Assembly: GCF_024305175.1 (NCBI RefSeq)
Contig: NZ_JAMWYY010000005.1
Location: 6,031 to 70,030, forward strand
Origin: Flavobacterium sp.
GTDB taxonomy: Bacteria; Bacteroidota; Bacteroidia; Flavobacteriales; Flavobacteriaceae
DNA: 64,000 nt
Direction of reading: 5' to 3'
The number at the start of each line of letters is the position of its first letter. The stretch's first letter is position 1. The notes beneath the pieces were generated by a model. The model was not told the origin of the DNA. It worked only from the letters and a program-made list of their open reading frames with translations, and did not search any database. Positions 31,727 through 40,765 of the stretch are shown here, one piece after another. The position numbers and the translations under genes were made by a program.

Positions 31727-31742
31727 ATCGAAATATTTCAAT
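31727..31742. promoter_or_regulatory. candidate operator palindrome 1
   Basis: ATCGAAATATTTCAAT, 16-bp near-perfect palindrome (one mismatched pair) in the arsR-SDR intergenic region. Confidence 0.4.
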
Positions 31743-31777
31743 GTATTTATTTTTTTCGTAATATTGTACCAGCAATC

Positions 31778-31795
31778 TGAGATATATAAATCTCA
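31778..31795. promoter_or_regulatory. candidate operator palindrome 2
   Basis: TGAGAT-ATATAA-ATCTCA perfect 6-bp inverted repeat upstream of the SDR gene. Confidence 0.4.
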
Positions 31796-31829
31796 AATTA
31801 AAAACATCTAAAAATTTAAATATATAAAT

Positions 31830-32582
31830 ATGAATTCAAATCTAAAAGGTAAAGTGGCGGTGGTAACCGGCGCTTCTAAAGGAATAGGTGTTGCAATAGC
31901 AAAAAAACTTGCTGCGCATGGTGCTACTGTGGCTGTAAATTATGCCTCTGATAAGGCAGGAGCCGAAAAAACAGTAAGGGATATACAAGCCGACGGCGGA
32001 ACCGCAATTGCAGTGCAGGGAAGCGTGGCTAACGCAGAAGACGTGGTGCGCCTATTCAGCGAAACAGCAAATGCATTCGGCAAAATCGATATACTGGTAA
32101 ATAATGCCGGTGTATATGGTTTCCAGATGCTTGAAGAAATTACTATAGACGAATACAACAGGCAGTTTGGTATTAATGTGCTCGGCCCGATACTTACTGC
32201 TAAGGAAGCCTTAAAATATTTCCCGGCAGAGGGTGGCAGTATCATTAATATTAGTTCTGTAATTGCCGTTAGCCCGAGCGCCGGCACAGCCGTATATTCG
32301 GCTACAAAAGGCGCATTAGATACACTTACGCGCGGCCTTGCGGCAGAACTTGCTCCAAAAAACATTCGTGTAAATACGGTATCGCCCGGGCTTACCCGTA
32401 CCGAAGGAGGAGACGCTGCGGGTATTAAAGGCAGCGATATGGAGAAAAATATTGTTGCTGCCACACCACTGGGCCGCGTGGGATATCCTGAAGATATTGC
32501 CGGGGCGGTGGCGTTCCTTGCAAGCGATGATGCTGCATGGATAACCGGTGAAAGGATTAATGCTGCAGGCGGGTTACGTTAA
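31830..32582 (+). CDS. SDR family oxidoreductase (3-oxoacyl-ACP reductase-like)
   Basis: VVTGASKGIGVAIAKKL; NNAG; YSATKGALDTLTRGLA. Confidence 0.93.
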   Translation: MNSNLKGKVAVVTGASKGIGVAIAKKLAAHGATVAVNYASDKAGAEKTVRDIQADGGTAIAVQGSVANAEDVVRLFSETANAFGKIDILVNNAGVYGFQMLEEITIDEYNRQFGINVLGPILTAKEALKYFPAEGGSIINISSVIAVSPSAGTAVYSATKGALDTLTRGLAAELAPKNIRVNTVSPGLTRTEGGDAAGIKGSDMEKNIVAATPLGRVGYPEDIAGAVAFLASDDAAWITGERINAAGGLR

Positions 32583-32606
32583 TGTTTAATTTTTTGTGGG
32601 TTTACT

Positions 32607-32638
32607 AAAGGCGGGAGCATAAAGCTTCCGCCTTTTTT
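32607..32638 (+). terminator. intrinsic terminator after SDR gene
   Basis: AAGGCGGGAGC-ATAAA-GCTTCCGCCTTTTTTT. Confidence 0.8.
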
Positions 32639-32724
32639 TGTTTGTCATTGGAGTTAATATTGGCTTTCTGCATATTGTTAATAACAAATCTTTTCTGTAA
32701 CTTTAGGCTATACTAAACAGTTGT

Positions 32725-34944
32725 ATGACAGAGATAGATCTTGAGCAGGAAAACAAGGCAATAGCCAAAGAATATAAGGAGTTACTCCGCATCAGTTACC
32801 AGACACTTACCGAAGAAGACAAAAAGCTGATACGAAAAGCTTTTGATGTTGCTGTTGATGCACATAAAGAACAACGGAGAAAATCGGGAGAAGCCTACAT
32901 CTTCCACCCTATTGCCGTCGCAAAAATCGTAGCCTCAGAAATTGGCCTGGGTGCAACGTCTATCGCTTCGGCGCTTTTGCATGACGTAGTTGAAGATACC
33001 GAGCTAACGGTTGAGGATATAGAAAATATGTTTAACCCTAAAATAGCCCAGATTGTAGAGGGGTTAACCAAAATAGCACAGGTAAAAACAGACCAGGAGA
33101 TATCCATGCAGGCGGAGAATTTCCGCAAGATGCTGCTTACACTTAATGATGATGTAAGGGTTATACTTATCAAGATTGCCGACAGGCTGCACAACATGCA
33201 GACGATGGACTCTATGGCTGATTATAAGCAGGCCAAAATAGCATCTGAAACGTTATACATATATGCACCACTTGCGCACAGGCTGGGGCTTTACAACATA
33301 AAAAACCAGCTTGAGGACTTAGGGCTTAAATATACCGAGCCTGATGTTTACCATGGCATAGTAAGCAAAATTAAAGAAAGTAAAGAAGAGCAGGATGCCT
33401 ATATAAAATCCATATCGGACGTACTACAGAAATCGCTGGATGCCGAAGGGATAGAATATACTATTAAAGGCAGGCCGAAATCTATCTATTCCATACGCCG
33501 CAAAATGCTGAACCAGGGTGTAAGCTTTGAAGAGGTGTATGATAAGTTTGCACTGCGCATCATCTATAAAGCAAACCAGAATGACGAGAAATTCCTGGCC
33601 TGGAAAATATATTCTATTGTAACCGACCATTACCGCCCAAGCCCGAGCAGGCTGCGCGACTGGATATCTTCGCCAAAATCTACAGGATATGAGGCGCTGC
33701 ACATTACCGTAATGGGCCCTAAAGGGCGTTGGGTAGAAATACAGGTGCGCAGTGAAAGGATGGACGAGGTAGCCGAAAAAGGCTATGCAGCGCACTATAA
33801 ATACAAACAGGGAAGCAGCGAAGAGCATGGGCTTGAAACATGGCTTAACCTGCTTAAAGAAGCATTAGAGAATACATCGGGCAATGCGGTAGATTTTGTA
33901 GAAGACTTTAAGCTGAACCTGTACAGCAAAGAAATTTATGTTTTTACCCCTAAAGGTGAGATAAAATCGTTGCCCAAAGGTGCCACCTCTTTAGATTTTG
34001 CTTTTAGCATACACTCAGAAATTGGGGTGCATACACGCGGTACACGTGTAAACGGAAAGCTGGTACCGCTTAACCATGTGCTTAACAGCGGCGACCAGGT
34101 AGAGGTTATAACCTCGGCCAACCAAAAACCAAACTCGCACTGGCTCGACTATGTAACTACATCCCGTGCGCGCAACAAAATAAAGAATGTCCTTAACGAA
34201 AACACCAAAAAAATAGCCGAAGAAGGTAAAGAACTGCTTACCCGTAAGCTACGTCATTTAAAGGTTACGCTAAACGAATCTACCGTTAATGAGCTTGTAA
34301 GCTACTTTAAGCTAAAAACAAGCCTCGACCTGTTTTACCGCGTTGGCGTTGGCACTATAGATAACCAGCAGCTTAAGGATTTTGCGGCTATGAAGGGCAA
34401 CACACTAATGAACTTCTTTAAAAACCGTATCAAGCGTTCGCCGCAGGTTTCACAGGAACAAATTCATAAAGATGAGATAAGCCGAAATTATGACCTGCTT
34501 GTTTTCGGTAAGAATGAAGATAAGCTCGATTATAAACTGGCTAACTGCTGTAACCCTATACCGGGTGATGATGTGTTTGGTTTTATTACTATAAATGAAG
34601 GTATTAAAGTCCATAAAAAAGATTGTCCTAATGCGATAAGGCTGCAAAGCAATTATGCCTATCGCATAATACCTGCCAAATGGATCGACTCATCTCAGGA
34701 AGAATTTAAGGCTACCCTTAAAATTACGGGTATGGATACATTGGGGCTTACTAATGAGCTTACCAAGGTAATAAGTAACAATATGAATGTAAACATACAA
34801 AGCATAAGCCTTAACGGTAATGCAGGGGTTTTTAACGGGCAGGTAACGGTAGTGGTGCAAAACAACACCATCCTGAAAAAACTTATCGACAACATTAAAA
34901 AGATAGACGGGATAGATAAAGTAACACGGATAGCGAATGCGTAA
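32725..34944 (+). CDS. bifunctional (p)ppGpp synthetase/hydrolase RelA/SpoT
   Basis: HD domain (HPIAVAKIVASEIGL...ALLHDVVEDT), synthetase domain, TGS (VFTPKGEIKSLPKGATSLDFAFSIHSEIG) and ACT. Confidence 0.96.
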   Translation: MTEIDLEQENKAIAKEYKELLRISYQTLTEEDKKLIRKAFDVAVDAHKEQRRKSGEAYIFHPIAVAKIVASEIGLGATSIASALLHDVVEDTELTVEDIENMFNPKIAQIVEGLTKIAQVKTDQEISMQAENFRKMLLTLNDDVRVILIKIADRLHNMQTMDSMADYKQAKIASETLYIYAPLAHRLGLYNIKNQLEDLGLKYTEPDVYHGIVSKIKESKEEQDAYIKSISDVLQKSLDAEGIEYTIKGRPKSIYSIRRKMLNQGVSFEEVYDKFALRIIYKANQNDEKFLAWKIYSIVTDHYRPSPSRLRDWISSPKSTGYEALHITVMGPKGRWVEIQVRSERMDEVAEKGYAAHYKYKQGSSEEHGLETWLNLLKEALENTSGNAVDFVEDFKLNLYSKEIYVFTPKGEIKSLPKGATSLDFAFSIHSEIGVHTRGTRVNGKLVPLNHVLNSGDQVEVITSANQKPNSHWLDYVTTSRARNKIKNVLNENTKKIAEEGKELLTRKLRHLKVTLNESTVNELVSYFKLKTSLDLFYRVGVGTIDNQQLKDFAAMKGNTLMNFFKNRIKRSPQVSQEQIHKDEISRNYDLLVFGKNEDKLDYKLANCCNPIPGDDVFGFITINEGIKVHKKDCPNAIRLQSNYAYRIIPAKWIDSSQEEFKATLKITGMDTLGLTNELTKVISNNMNVNIQSISLNGNAGVFNGQVTVVVQNNTILKKLIDNIKKIDGIDKVTRIANA

Positions 34945-34974
34945 CTAAAACTTTATGTTCAGGAAAAAATAGAT

Positions 34975-34982
34975 TATCTTTG
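34975..34982 (+). promoter_or_regulatory. Bacteroidota -7 box (TATCTTTG)
   Basis: TAnnTTTG match 20 nt upstream of the likely ATG (35002). Confidence 0.5.
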
Positions 34983-35001
34983 CATTTTGACAGACAGGCA
35001 A

Positions 35002-35457
35002 ATGGATAATAATAAAAATCAGGATATTGTAAAAAATGTCTTCACCAAATTTCTGGAAGACAAGGGCCACAGGAAAACTCCTGAACGCTATGCCATACTC
35101 CAGGAAATATATAACAGCCAGGAACATTTTGATATTGAGTCGCTCTATATAAAGATGAAGAACAAGAACTATCGTGTTAGCCGTGCCACGCTGTATAACA
35201 CAATAGAGCTGCTGCTGGATTGCGGCCTGGTGCGCCGCCACCAGTTCGGGCAAAACCAGTCGCATTATGAAAAATCATATTTCGACAAGCAGCACGACCA
35301 TATCATTATGACCGATACCGGCGAGGTGATAGAGTTTTGCGACCCGCGTATACAGTCCATTAAAAAGACGATAGAAGAAATATTCGGTATAGAGATACAC
35401 AACCACTCACTATACCTGTACGGGCAGAAGAAACAACAGCCTGCACCCGAAAATTAA
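35002..35457 (+). CDS. Fur family transcriptional regulator
   Basis: [56 protein letters not shown]; start refined from TTG 34987. Confidence 0.92.
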   Translation: MDNNKNQDIVKNVFTKFLEDKGHRKTPERYAILQEIYNSQEHFDIESLYIKMKNKNYRVSRATLYNTIELLLDCGLVRRHQFGQNQSHYEKSYFDKQHDHIIMTDTGEVIEFCDPRIQSIKKTIEEIFGIEIHNHSLYLYGQKKQQPAPEN

Positions 35458-35481
35458 AATATAGCTGATTGCAGCAACACC

Positions 35482-35516
35482 AAACCAACCCTAAACAAGG
35501 ATTGGTTTTTGTTTTT
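35482..35516 (+). terminator. intrinsic terminator after the Fur-family gene
   Basis: AAACCAACCCT...AGGATTGGTTTTTGTTTTT. Confidence 0.6.
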
Positions 35517-35560
35517 AAGGAATTATATAAACTACATAACACAAAACAACAATACAACAA

Positions 35561-36832
35561 ATGACAGTAGATTTGCTGCTTGGCTTACAGTGGGGCGACG
35601 AAGGAAAAGGAAAGATCGTTGACGTACTTACATCTAAATATGATATCATTGCCCGTTTTCAGGGTGGGCCCAACGCCGGGCACACTTTAGAGTTTGACGG
35701 TATTAAGCATGTGCTGCGCACAGTACCTTCGGGCATATTCCATAAAAATTCGGTAAATATTATTGGCAACGGCGTGGTGATGGACCCTGTGGTTTTTCAG
35801 AAAGAACTGGAGGGCCTCGAAAAATTTAATATTGATGTTAAAACAAGGCTGCTGATATCGCGCAAGGCACACCTTATACTGCCTACACACCGCCTTTTGG
35901 ATGCAGCATCTGAAGCGAGCAAAGGCAAAGCTAAAATAGGCTCTACATTAAAAGGGATTGGCCCGACTTATATGGATAAAACCGGCAGAAACGGTATCCG
36001 TGTGGGCGATATTGAAATGGACGATTTTAAAGAGCGTTACCGTGCTCTTGCAGATAAGCACCAGGCAATGATCGACTTTTATAATGTGGACCTGCAATAT
36101 GACCTTAAAGAGCTTGAAGAGGAGTTTTTTACAGCCGTTGAGGTTTTAAAGGAACTTACTTTTATAGACAGTGAAGAATACCTTAACAAAGCCATGAAAG
36201 AAGGCAAATCTATACTTGCAGAGGGCGCACAGGGCTCATTGCTGGATATAGATTTTGGTACGTACCCCTTTGTAACCTCATCTAACACTACTGCGGCAGG
36301 AGCCTGTACAGGTTTGGGTATTGCACCAAACAGGGTAAAAGAGGTTTTTGGTATATTTAAGGCTTATACTACCCGTGTGGGCAGTGGCCCCTTCCCTACC
36401 GAACTTTTTGACGAAGTTGGGGCAACTATGGCTAAAGTGGGTAATGAGTTTGGCTCTGTTACGGGCAGGGCAAGGCGCTGCGGCTGGTTAGACCTTGTTG
36501 CGCTTAAATATGCCGTTCAGGTTAATGGTGTTACACAGCTTTATATGATGAAGGGCGATGTACTGTCAGGATTTGAAACACTTAAGGTTTGTACAGCTTA
36601 TGAGTATAAGGGAGAAAAGATAAACCACCTGCCTTATAACATAGAACCTGAAAATGTTACCCCTGTATATGTAGAGAAAAAAGGTTGGGAAGCCGACCTT
36701 ACCGGTATGAGTACTTATGACGAACTACCGCAGGAACTTAAAGAATATATTGAGTTTATTGAGAAAGAACTGGAAGTGCCTATTAAAGTAATATCTGTAG
36801 GGCCGGACAGGAAACAGACAATAATGAAATAG
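35561..36832 (+). CDS. purA: adenylosuccinate synthase
   Basis: LLGLQWGDEGKGKIVD; GPNAGHT; TTRVGSGPFPTEL; GWLDLVALKYA. Confidence 0.98.
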   Translation: MTVDLLLGLQWGDEGKGKIVDVLTSKYDIIARFQGGPNAGHTLEFDGIKHVLRTVPSGIFHKNSVNIIGNGVVMDPVVFQKELEGLEKFNIDVKTRLLISRKAHLILPTHRLLDAASEASKGKAKIGSTLKGIGPTYMDKTGRNGIRVGDIEMDDFKERYRALADKHQAMIDFYNVDLQYDLKELEEEFFTAVEVLKELTFIDSEEYLNKAMKEGKSILAEGAQGSLLDIDFGTYPFVTSSNTTAAGACTGLGIAPNRVKEVFGIFKAYTTRVGSGPFPTELFDEVGATMAKVGNEFGSVTGRARRCGWLDLVALKYAVQVNGVTQLYMMKGDVLSGFETLKVCTAYEYKGEKINHLPYNIEPENVTPVYVEKKGWEADLTGMSTYDELPQELKEYIEFIEKELEVPIKVISVGPDRKQTIMK

Positions 36833-36838
36833 TAAAAA

Positions 36839-36864
36839 GCCGCACATTAAAGTGCGGCTTTTTT
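36839..36864 (+). terminator. intrinsic terminator after purA
   Basis: GCCGCAC-ATTAAA-GTGCGGC-TTTTTT. Confidence 0.9.
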
Positions 36865-36895
36865 GTTAAACAGGTTTAGTTTAGGTTAGTTACTG

Positions 36896-37450
36896 TTATG
36901 AAACAGTTATGGTAGGATCCCAGTAAAAGTATCCGTAAAGTTGCTGCGTTTCACCGTCAGCGGCAAGCGTGTAAAGGCCAAAAAGCACATAAAAGTTTTC
37001 TGTACCCTGCTTGCTTACCCTTGAGTCAAGCGAAATAAAACTGGCTGGGCCTGTTAATGCAGGCAACCCGTTTGCAGTACCGGTATTAGGAAACACTACA
37101 TTTGTGCGAGAAACGGTATCTACCTGAAAGTTATTAAACACCTGGTCGCCGTTCCAGTACTTAAGGCCATATATTATTACCGCATCATCAGCATTGGCAT
37201 AAATAGACTGCCCGAATACAGAAAGATAATCGCCCGGGTTGGCTTTAAAGTTCAGGTCAGCAGTACCCTGCCCGCTGATTACACCGCGTGTACCGGTGCA
37301 TATCATAAACTGGCTGTTATGGTCTATTCCGGTAGGATTGTTAGGATCCTGGCTTGGGCTTGGGTAATTAGCCTTTACATATTCTGTATCTATCACAATC
37401 AGCAAGTTCATTGACTGTGCCGATACTTCTAAGTTATTTTTTTTAAACAT
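36896..37450 (-). CDS. PixA/AidA-type inclusion body family protein
   Basis: NLLIVIDTEYVKANYPSPSQDPNNPTGIDHNSQFMICTGTRG...GTADLNFKANPGD...DDAVIIYGLKYW...ENFYVLFGLYTL...LYGYFYWDPTITVS, the pattern recalled for PixA/AidA inclusion body proteins. Confidence 0.85.
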   Translation of the reverse strand: MFKKNNLEVSAQSMNLLIVIDTEYVKANYPSPSQDPNNPTGIDHNSQFMICTGTRGVISGQGTADLNFKANPGDYLSVFGQSIYANADDAVIIYGLKYWNGDQVFNNFQVDTVSRTNVVFPNTGTANGLPALTGPASFISLDSRVSKQGTENFYVLFGLYTLAADGETQQLYGYFYWDPTITVS

Positions 37451-37493
37451 GATAAGTAATTTTTTAGTTTAACGTTATTAAAGTTTATTAAGC

Positions 37494-37515
37494 TTCCCCT
37501 ACAGCAGCAGGGGAA
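37494..37515 (-). other. intercistronic RNA hairpin between orphan gene and pixA-like gene
   Basis: TTCCCCT-ACAGCAGC-AGGGGAA perfect 7-bp stem; no T-tract on the minus-strand downstream side. Confidence 0.5.
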
Positions 37516-37522
37516 ATATTTT

Positions 37523-38002
37523 TTAGTGATTACAGTTACAGCTATTCATAGCACCACTGGCATGCAGCGCAAGTAATGCAGCGAACTGGTTGTCGTCAAG
37601 CTTGCTGGCATGCAAAGCATCTGCCGCAAACGGTAGTGGTATATCAAAGTGGTGTGACAGGCCAACACATTTCCAGCCCAAGAAAGGCACATCTACACAT
37701 ATTTGCCCGCTAAGATCAAAGCTTACTGTATTATTAGCCTCTGTAAGGTTAGCGATGGCGATAACCAGTTTAACCCTTGGTATTGGCTGCCAGGTAAAGC
37801 TGGTATTGGTATCAAACTGGAAACTTTTTGTCCAGTTGCCAAACGGCGTGTTAAATGTAATGGTTAGTGTAACAATACCTCCCTGTGCGCTTGCACCTAT
37901 ACAGGCGCTGCATCCTAATACTGAAGGTGTACACCACTGTGCTGCAGTTGCATAATCAAAATCGTTGTAAACTGCTCCGTTTTCTACTTTTAAAGCTTTC
38001 AT
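37523..38002 (-). CDS. hypothetical cysteine-containing protein of the PixA locus
   Basis: 159 aa, no clear signal peptide, Cys motifs WCTPSVLGCSACIG and C-terminal SCNCNH; no family recognised. Confidence 0.65.
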   Translation of the reverse strand: MKALKVENGAVYNDFDYATAAQWCTPSVLGCSACIGASAQGGIVTLTITFNTPFGNWTKSFQFDTNTSFTWQPIPRVKLVIAIANLTEANNTVSFDLSGQICVDVPFLGWKCVGLSHHFDIPLPFAADALHASKLDDNQFAALLALHASGAMNSCNCNH

Positions 38003-38030
38003 AAATTGTAATTTTTATAGTTGTTACCTA

Positions 38031-38090
38031 CTCTGTTTTTAAGATGGATTTTCGGTTTCCTCCGTTTTTAAATAATTGGTTTAACAGGTT
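38031..38090. promoter_or_regulatory. direct-repeat array upstream of orphan/PixA genes (candidate response-regulator site)
   Basis: CTCTGTTTTTAA (38031-38042) and CTCCGTTTTTAA (38060-38071), 29 bp apart, plus GGTTTAA (38078) and GGTTAAA (38087). Confidence 0.35.
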
Positions 38091-38204
38091 AAAATGGCCA
38101 TTTTTACTGCTTTATTGATGTAAATTTATACTTCAAAAAAGCCATATAGTAGAAAAATGCCACGAAGCAGCAATACCTTGTCATGAAACCGATATTTACA
38201 GGCA

Positions 38205-38234
38205 TAAAAAAAGCCACCTGTTAATAAAGGCAGC
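38205..38234 (-). terminator. intrinsic terminator after the LytTR gene
   Basis: Minus strand GCTGCCT-TTATTAAC-AGGTGGC followed by TTTTTTT. Confidence 0.65.
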
Positions 38235-38257
38235 TTTTTGTATGGGCTAAAGTCAGG

Positions 38258-39001
38258 TTATTTAAAGATAATGGTGTCTTTAAGAAAGTCCTTATACTTA
38301 TCGCTGAGTATAACTTTATACCCTCCCTGCATTAGTATAAGATTGTCTGAAGGCATTATTTCTAAAGCGTGACTGATATTGATAATAAAATTCCTGTGGG
38401 TTTTAAAAAACACCGCAGGATTTAAATATTCAGCTATGCGGTTTAATGACATCATTACCACAAATTTTTCCTGCTGTGTAATCACATTACAGTACCGCTC
38501 TTCTACTTCTATATATACAATATCTGCTATTGCTACTTTTTTAAGCGACTTATTTTTCTTTATAAACAAATACTCCTGGCTTACCGTTGTATTTGTTTCT
38601 TCTTCAGTAACCTCATGTTGGCCGTAAAATTTTTCGATTGCCATTTCTATGGCGTACAGTACTTCAAGTTCATTAAAGGGTTTCAGCAGAAAACTAAACG
38701 GGTGGGTTAGCTTTGCCCTTTCAAATATTTGCCTGTCATTAGAACTTGTTAAAAAAATAAAGGGTTTTACGGCTCCCGGCACAGCACTGATGGCTTCGGC
38801 AAATGTGATGCCCTCGGGGTTGCCATTAAGGAATATATCTACAATAGCAATATCAGGCTCAACTGAATAATATAAAGCTAATGCATCTTTAAACGAGGCA
38901 GCAACACCTACAACCTCAAAGTTGTCAGCTTGCAATACAGCCAAAAGCTTTTCACTTTCGGCAGGTGTATCTTCTATTATTAAAACTTTAAGTTTATCCA
39001 T
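38258..39001 (-). CDS. LytTR family response regulator
   Basis: Receiver (KVLIIEDTPAESEKLL...DIAIVDIFL...PFSFLLKPF) plus LytTR domain (VEVEERYCNVITQQEKFVVMMSLNRIAEYL...FKTHRNFIINISHALEI). Confidence 0.93.
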   Translation of the reverse strand: MDKLKVLIIEDTPAESEKLLAVLQADNFEVVGVAASFKDALALYYSVEPDIAIVDIFLNGNPEGITFAEAISAVPGAVKPFIFLTSSNDRQIFERAKLTHPFSFLLKPFNELEVLYAIEMAIEKFYGQHEVTEEETNTTVSQEYLFIKKNKSLKKVAIADIVYIEVEERYCNVITQQEKFVVMMSLNRIAEYLNPAVFFKTHRNFIINISHALEIMPSDNLILMQGGYKVILSDKYKDFLKDTIIFK

Positions 39002-40733
39002 TTTTTTGTGGCTTTTGTAAAGTGATAATCATGGCAGTACCCTTTCCCGGTTCGCTTTCTATAGCTAAAGCCGCGTTGTTTTTAAGCAGTATTGATTTAC
39101 ATAACTGAAGCCCGAGACCGGCTCCTGTGCCGTTCTTTTTATTAATAAGCACATCCGATTCTTTTAATACTTCTTCTATAACCTCAGCAGTCATGCCTTT
39201 ACCAGTATCCGTTATCCTAAGCTTTACTTTATTATCTTTTTTAACCTCTGAATCTATTTTTATAAATCCTCCGGCAACAGTGTATTTAATGGCGTTATCC
39301 AGTATGTTCCGCAATACCAGCTTCAGGCTCTCGCAGTCTGCAAACACAACAGCCCTTGCAGGCACATCAATAGTAAAATGTATGTCTTTGGCATGCATAA
39401 TCGCAGTATAGTTATAAGCCACCTGCTCTACCAGTAGCAGCAGTCGCAAAGCTTCTATATTAAAATAAGACTGCTTTGTTTGCAGCAATGCCCAGTTAAG
39501 CAGGTTATCCAGTAAATTATATGTGCTGTTGGCTATTTCGCTGCTGTTATGTAGCTGCTTATCAAGCGCTTCATATTCTTTTTTCTCATAATGCCTCAGC
39601 AAAGAGGCATTACTGCTTTTTAAAGCGCTTACAGAGGTGCGCAGGTCATGGCTTACTATAGAAAAAAGCCTGTCTTTGGCAGCATTAAGATCATTTAGTT
39701 TTGCCTTTTGCGCTTCTATTATCCGGTTAATTTTTATTTTTTGCCTGTAAAAGTAAATAAGCACTGCAACCAGTACCAATAATATACCCGATGTATAAAC
39801 AAGCCTGTCGCGCTCTGCCTTCTTAACTTTGTTTTCGCTTATAAGCTGGTTTACCTCTTTTTGCTTTTGGGCAACGGCAAACCTTTTCTCAAGGCCTGCA
39901 AGCTCCCATACTTTATTGCGGTTGTTTAAAGAATCACGCCATGCTTCATACTCTTTACGGTATATAATAGCCTGATTATAGTTTTCACGGTTCTCTTCCA
40001 CCACTGCCATATTAAGGGCAGCGTTTTGCTTAAGTGCAAAATCATTTACCTTTTTAGAAAGCTCATAGGCTTTTATAAAATTGGGTATGGCTTTATCATC
40101 CTGATACTGTTCATAATATAATGTGGCAATATCCATATAAGAGCCAATAAGCGCAAGAGTGTCTTTTGCCTGCTCCTGCATTTTAAATCCTTTAAAAAGG
40201 CATTGTTCCGCCTCGTTAAACCTGCCCAGGTGCAGGTAGCAAAGCCCCAGGTTGTGCAGCACGCTGCTCACTTTAAAACCAAGTGCAGGGGCATCTTGCA
40301 GTGCTTCAATTTCCTGAAAATAAGGTATAGCAAGGTTAAACTTGTTCTGCTCCAGCAGTATTTCGCCTATAGAGAGCCGTACTTTATAATAAAAATCAAA
40401 TTCTTTGCTAATAGCATTATACTCTTTTAACGCCTCATCTAAAAGCCCTTTCCTTGCAAAAGCCGTAGCACGAAAGTAACAGGAATAATCTTTAACTTCT
40501 TTATTGTTGTCTTTTTCAAGCTGCCGCATGGAATAGACCATAACAGAATCCCATTCTTTCGCAAGGAAAAAAGTATGGGCTTTATAAAAGTCAGGCTGTT
40601 GTTTATGCTGTATGCCCTTTTCCTTTATTGTTTTATTAAGCAGTGATATAGTTGTATCTGCCTGCGAAAAAGCCAAAACAGGCAGGCAAAATGTTATATA
40701 CAATAAGTATATCCTTAATGGTATTTTATACAT
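38994..40733 (-). CDS. TPR-containing sensor histidine kinase
   Basis: Signal peptide/TPR region, single TM (LVYTSGILLVLVAVLIYFY), H-box FSIVSHDLRTSVSAL, HATPase DNAIKYTVAGG...GKGMT...GAGLGLQLCK; overlaps LytTR gene. Confidence 0.93.
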   Translation of the reverse strand: MYKIPLRIYLLYITFCLPVLAFSQADTTISLLNKTIKEKGIQHKQQPDFYKAHTFFLAKEWDSVMVYSMRQLEKDNNKEVKDYSCYFRATAFARKGLLDEALKEYNAISKEFDFYYKVRLSIGEILLEQNKFNLAIPYFQEIEALQDAPALGFKVSSVLHNLGLCYLHLGRFNEAEQCLFKGFKMQEQAKDTLALIGSYMDIATLYYEQYQDDKAIPNFIKAYELSKKVNDFALKQNAALNMAVVEENRENYNQAIIYRKEYEAWRDSLNNRNKVWELAGLEKRFAVAQKQKEVNQLISENKVKKAERDRLVYTSGILLVLVAVLIYFYRQKIKINRIIEAQKAKLNDLNAAKDRLFSIVSHDLRTSVSALKSSNASLLRHYEKKEYEALDKQLHNSSEIANSTYNLLDNLLNWALLQTKQSYFNIEALRLLLLVEQVAYNYTAIMHAKDIHFTIDVPARAVVFADCESLKLVLRNILDNAIKYTVAGGFIKIDSEVKKDNKVKLRITDTGKGMTAEVIEEVLKESDVLINKKNGTGAGLGLQLCKSILLKNNAALAIESEPGKGTAMIITLQKPQKNG

Positions 40734-40765
40734 TGTGCCTGCTGTTTATTTTAAAAAAGCTTAAC

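Noticed and set aside
31940-32464. 174-aa minus-strand ORF opposite the SDR gene
   Set aside because: Antisense shadow ORF of a clearly recognised SDR; Ser/Pro-rich composition typical of reverse-frame translation.
33424-33828. 134-aa minus-strand ORF within rel/spoT
   Set aside because: Antisense to the synthetase domain of a conserved gene.
36839-36864. purA hairpin considered as a riboswitch or regulatory RNA
   Set aside because: Simple GC stem with a T-tract immediately after the purA stop; explained as an intrinsic terminator.
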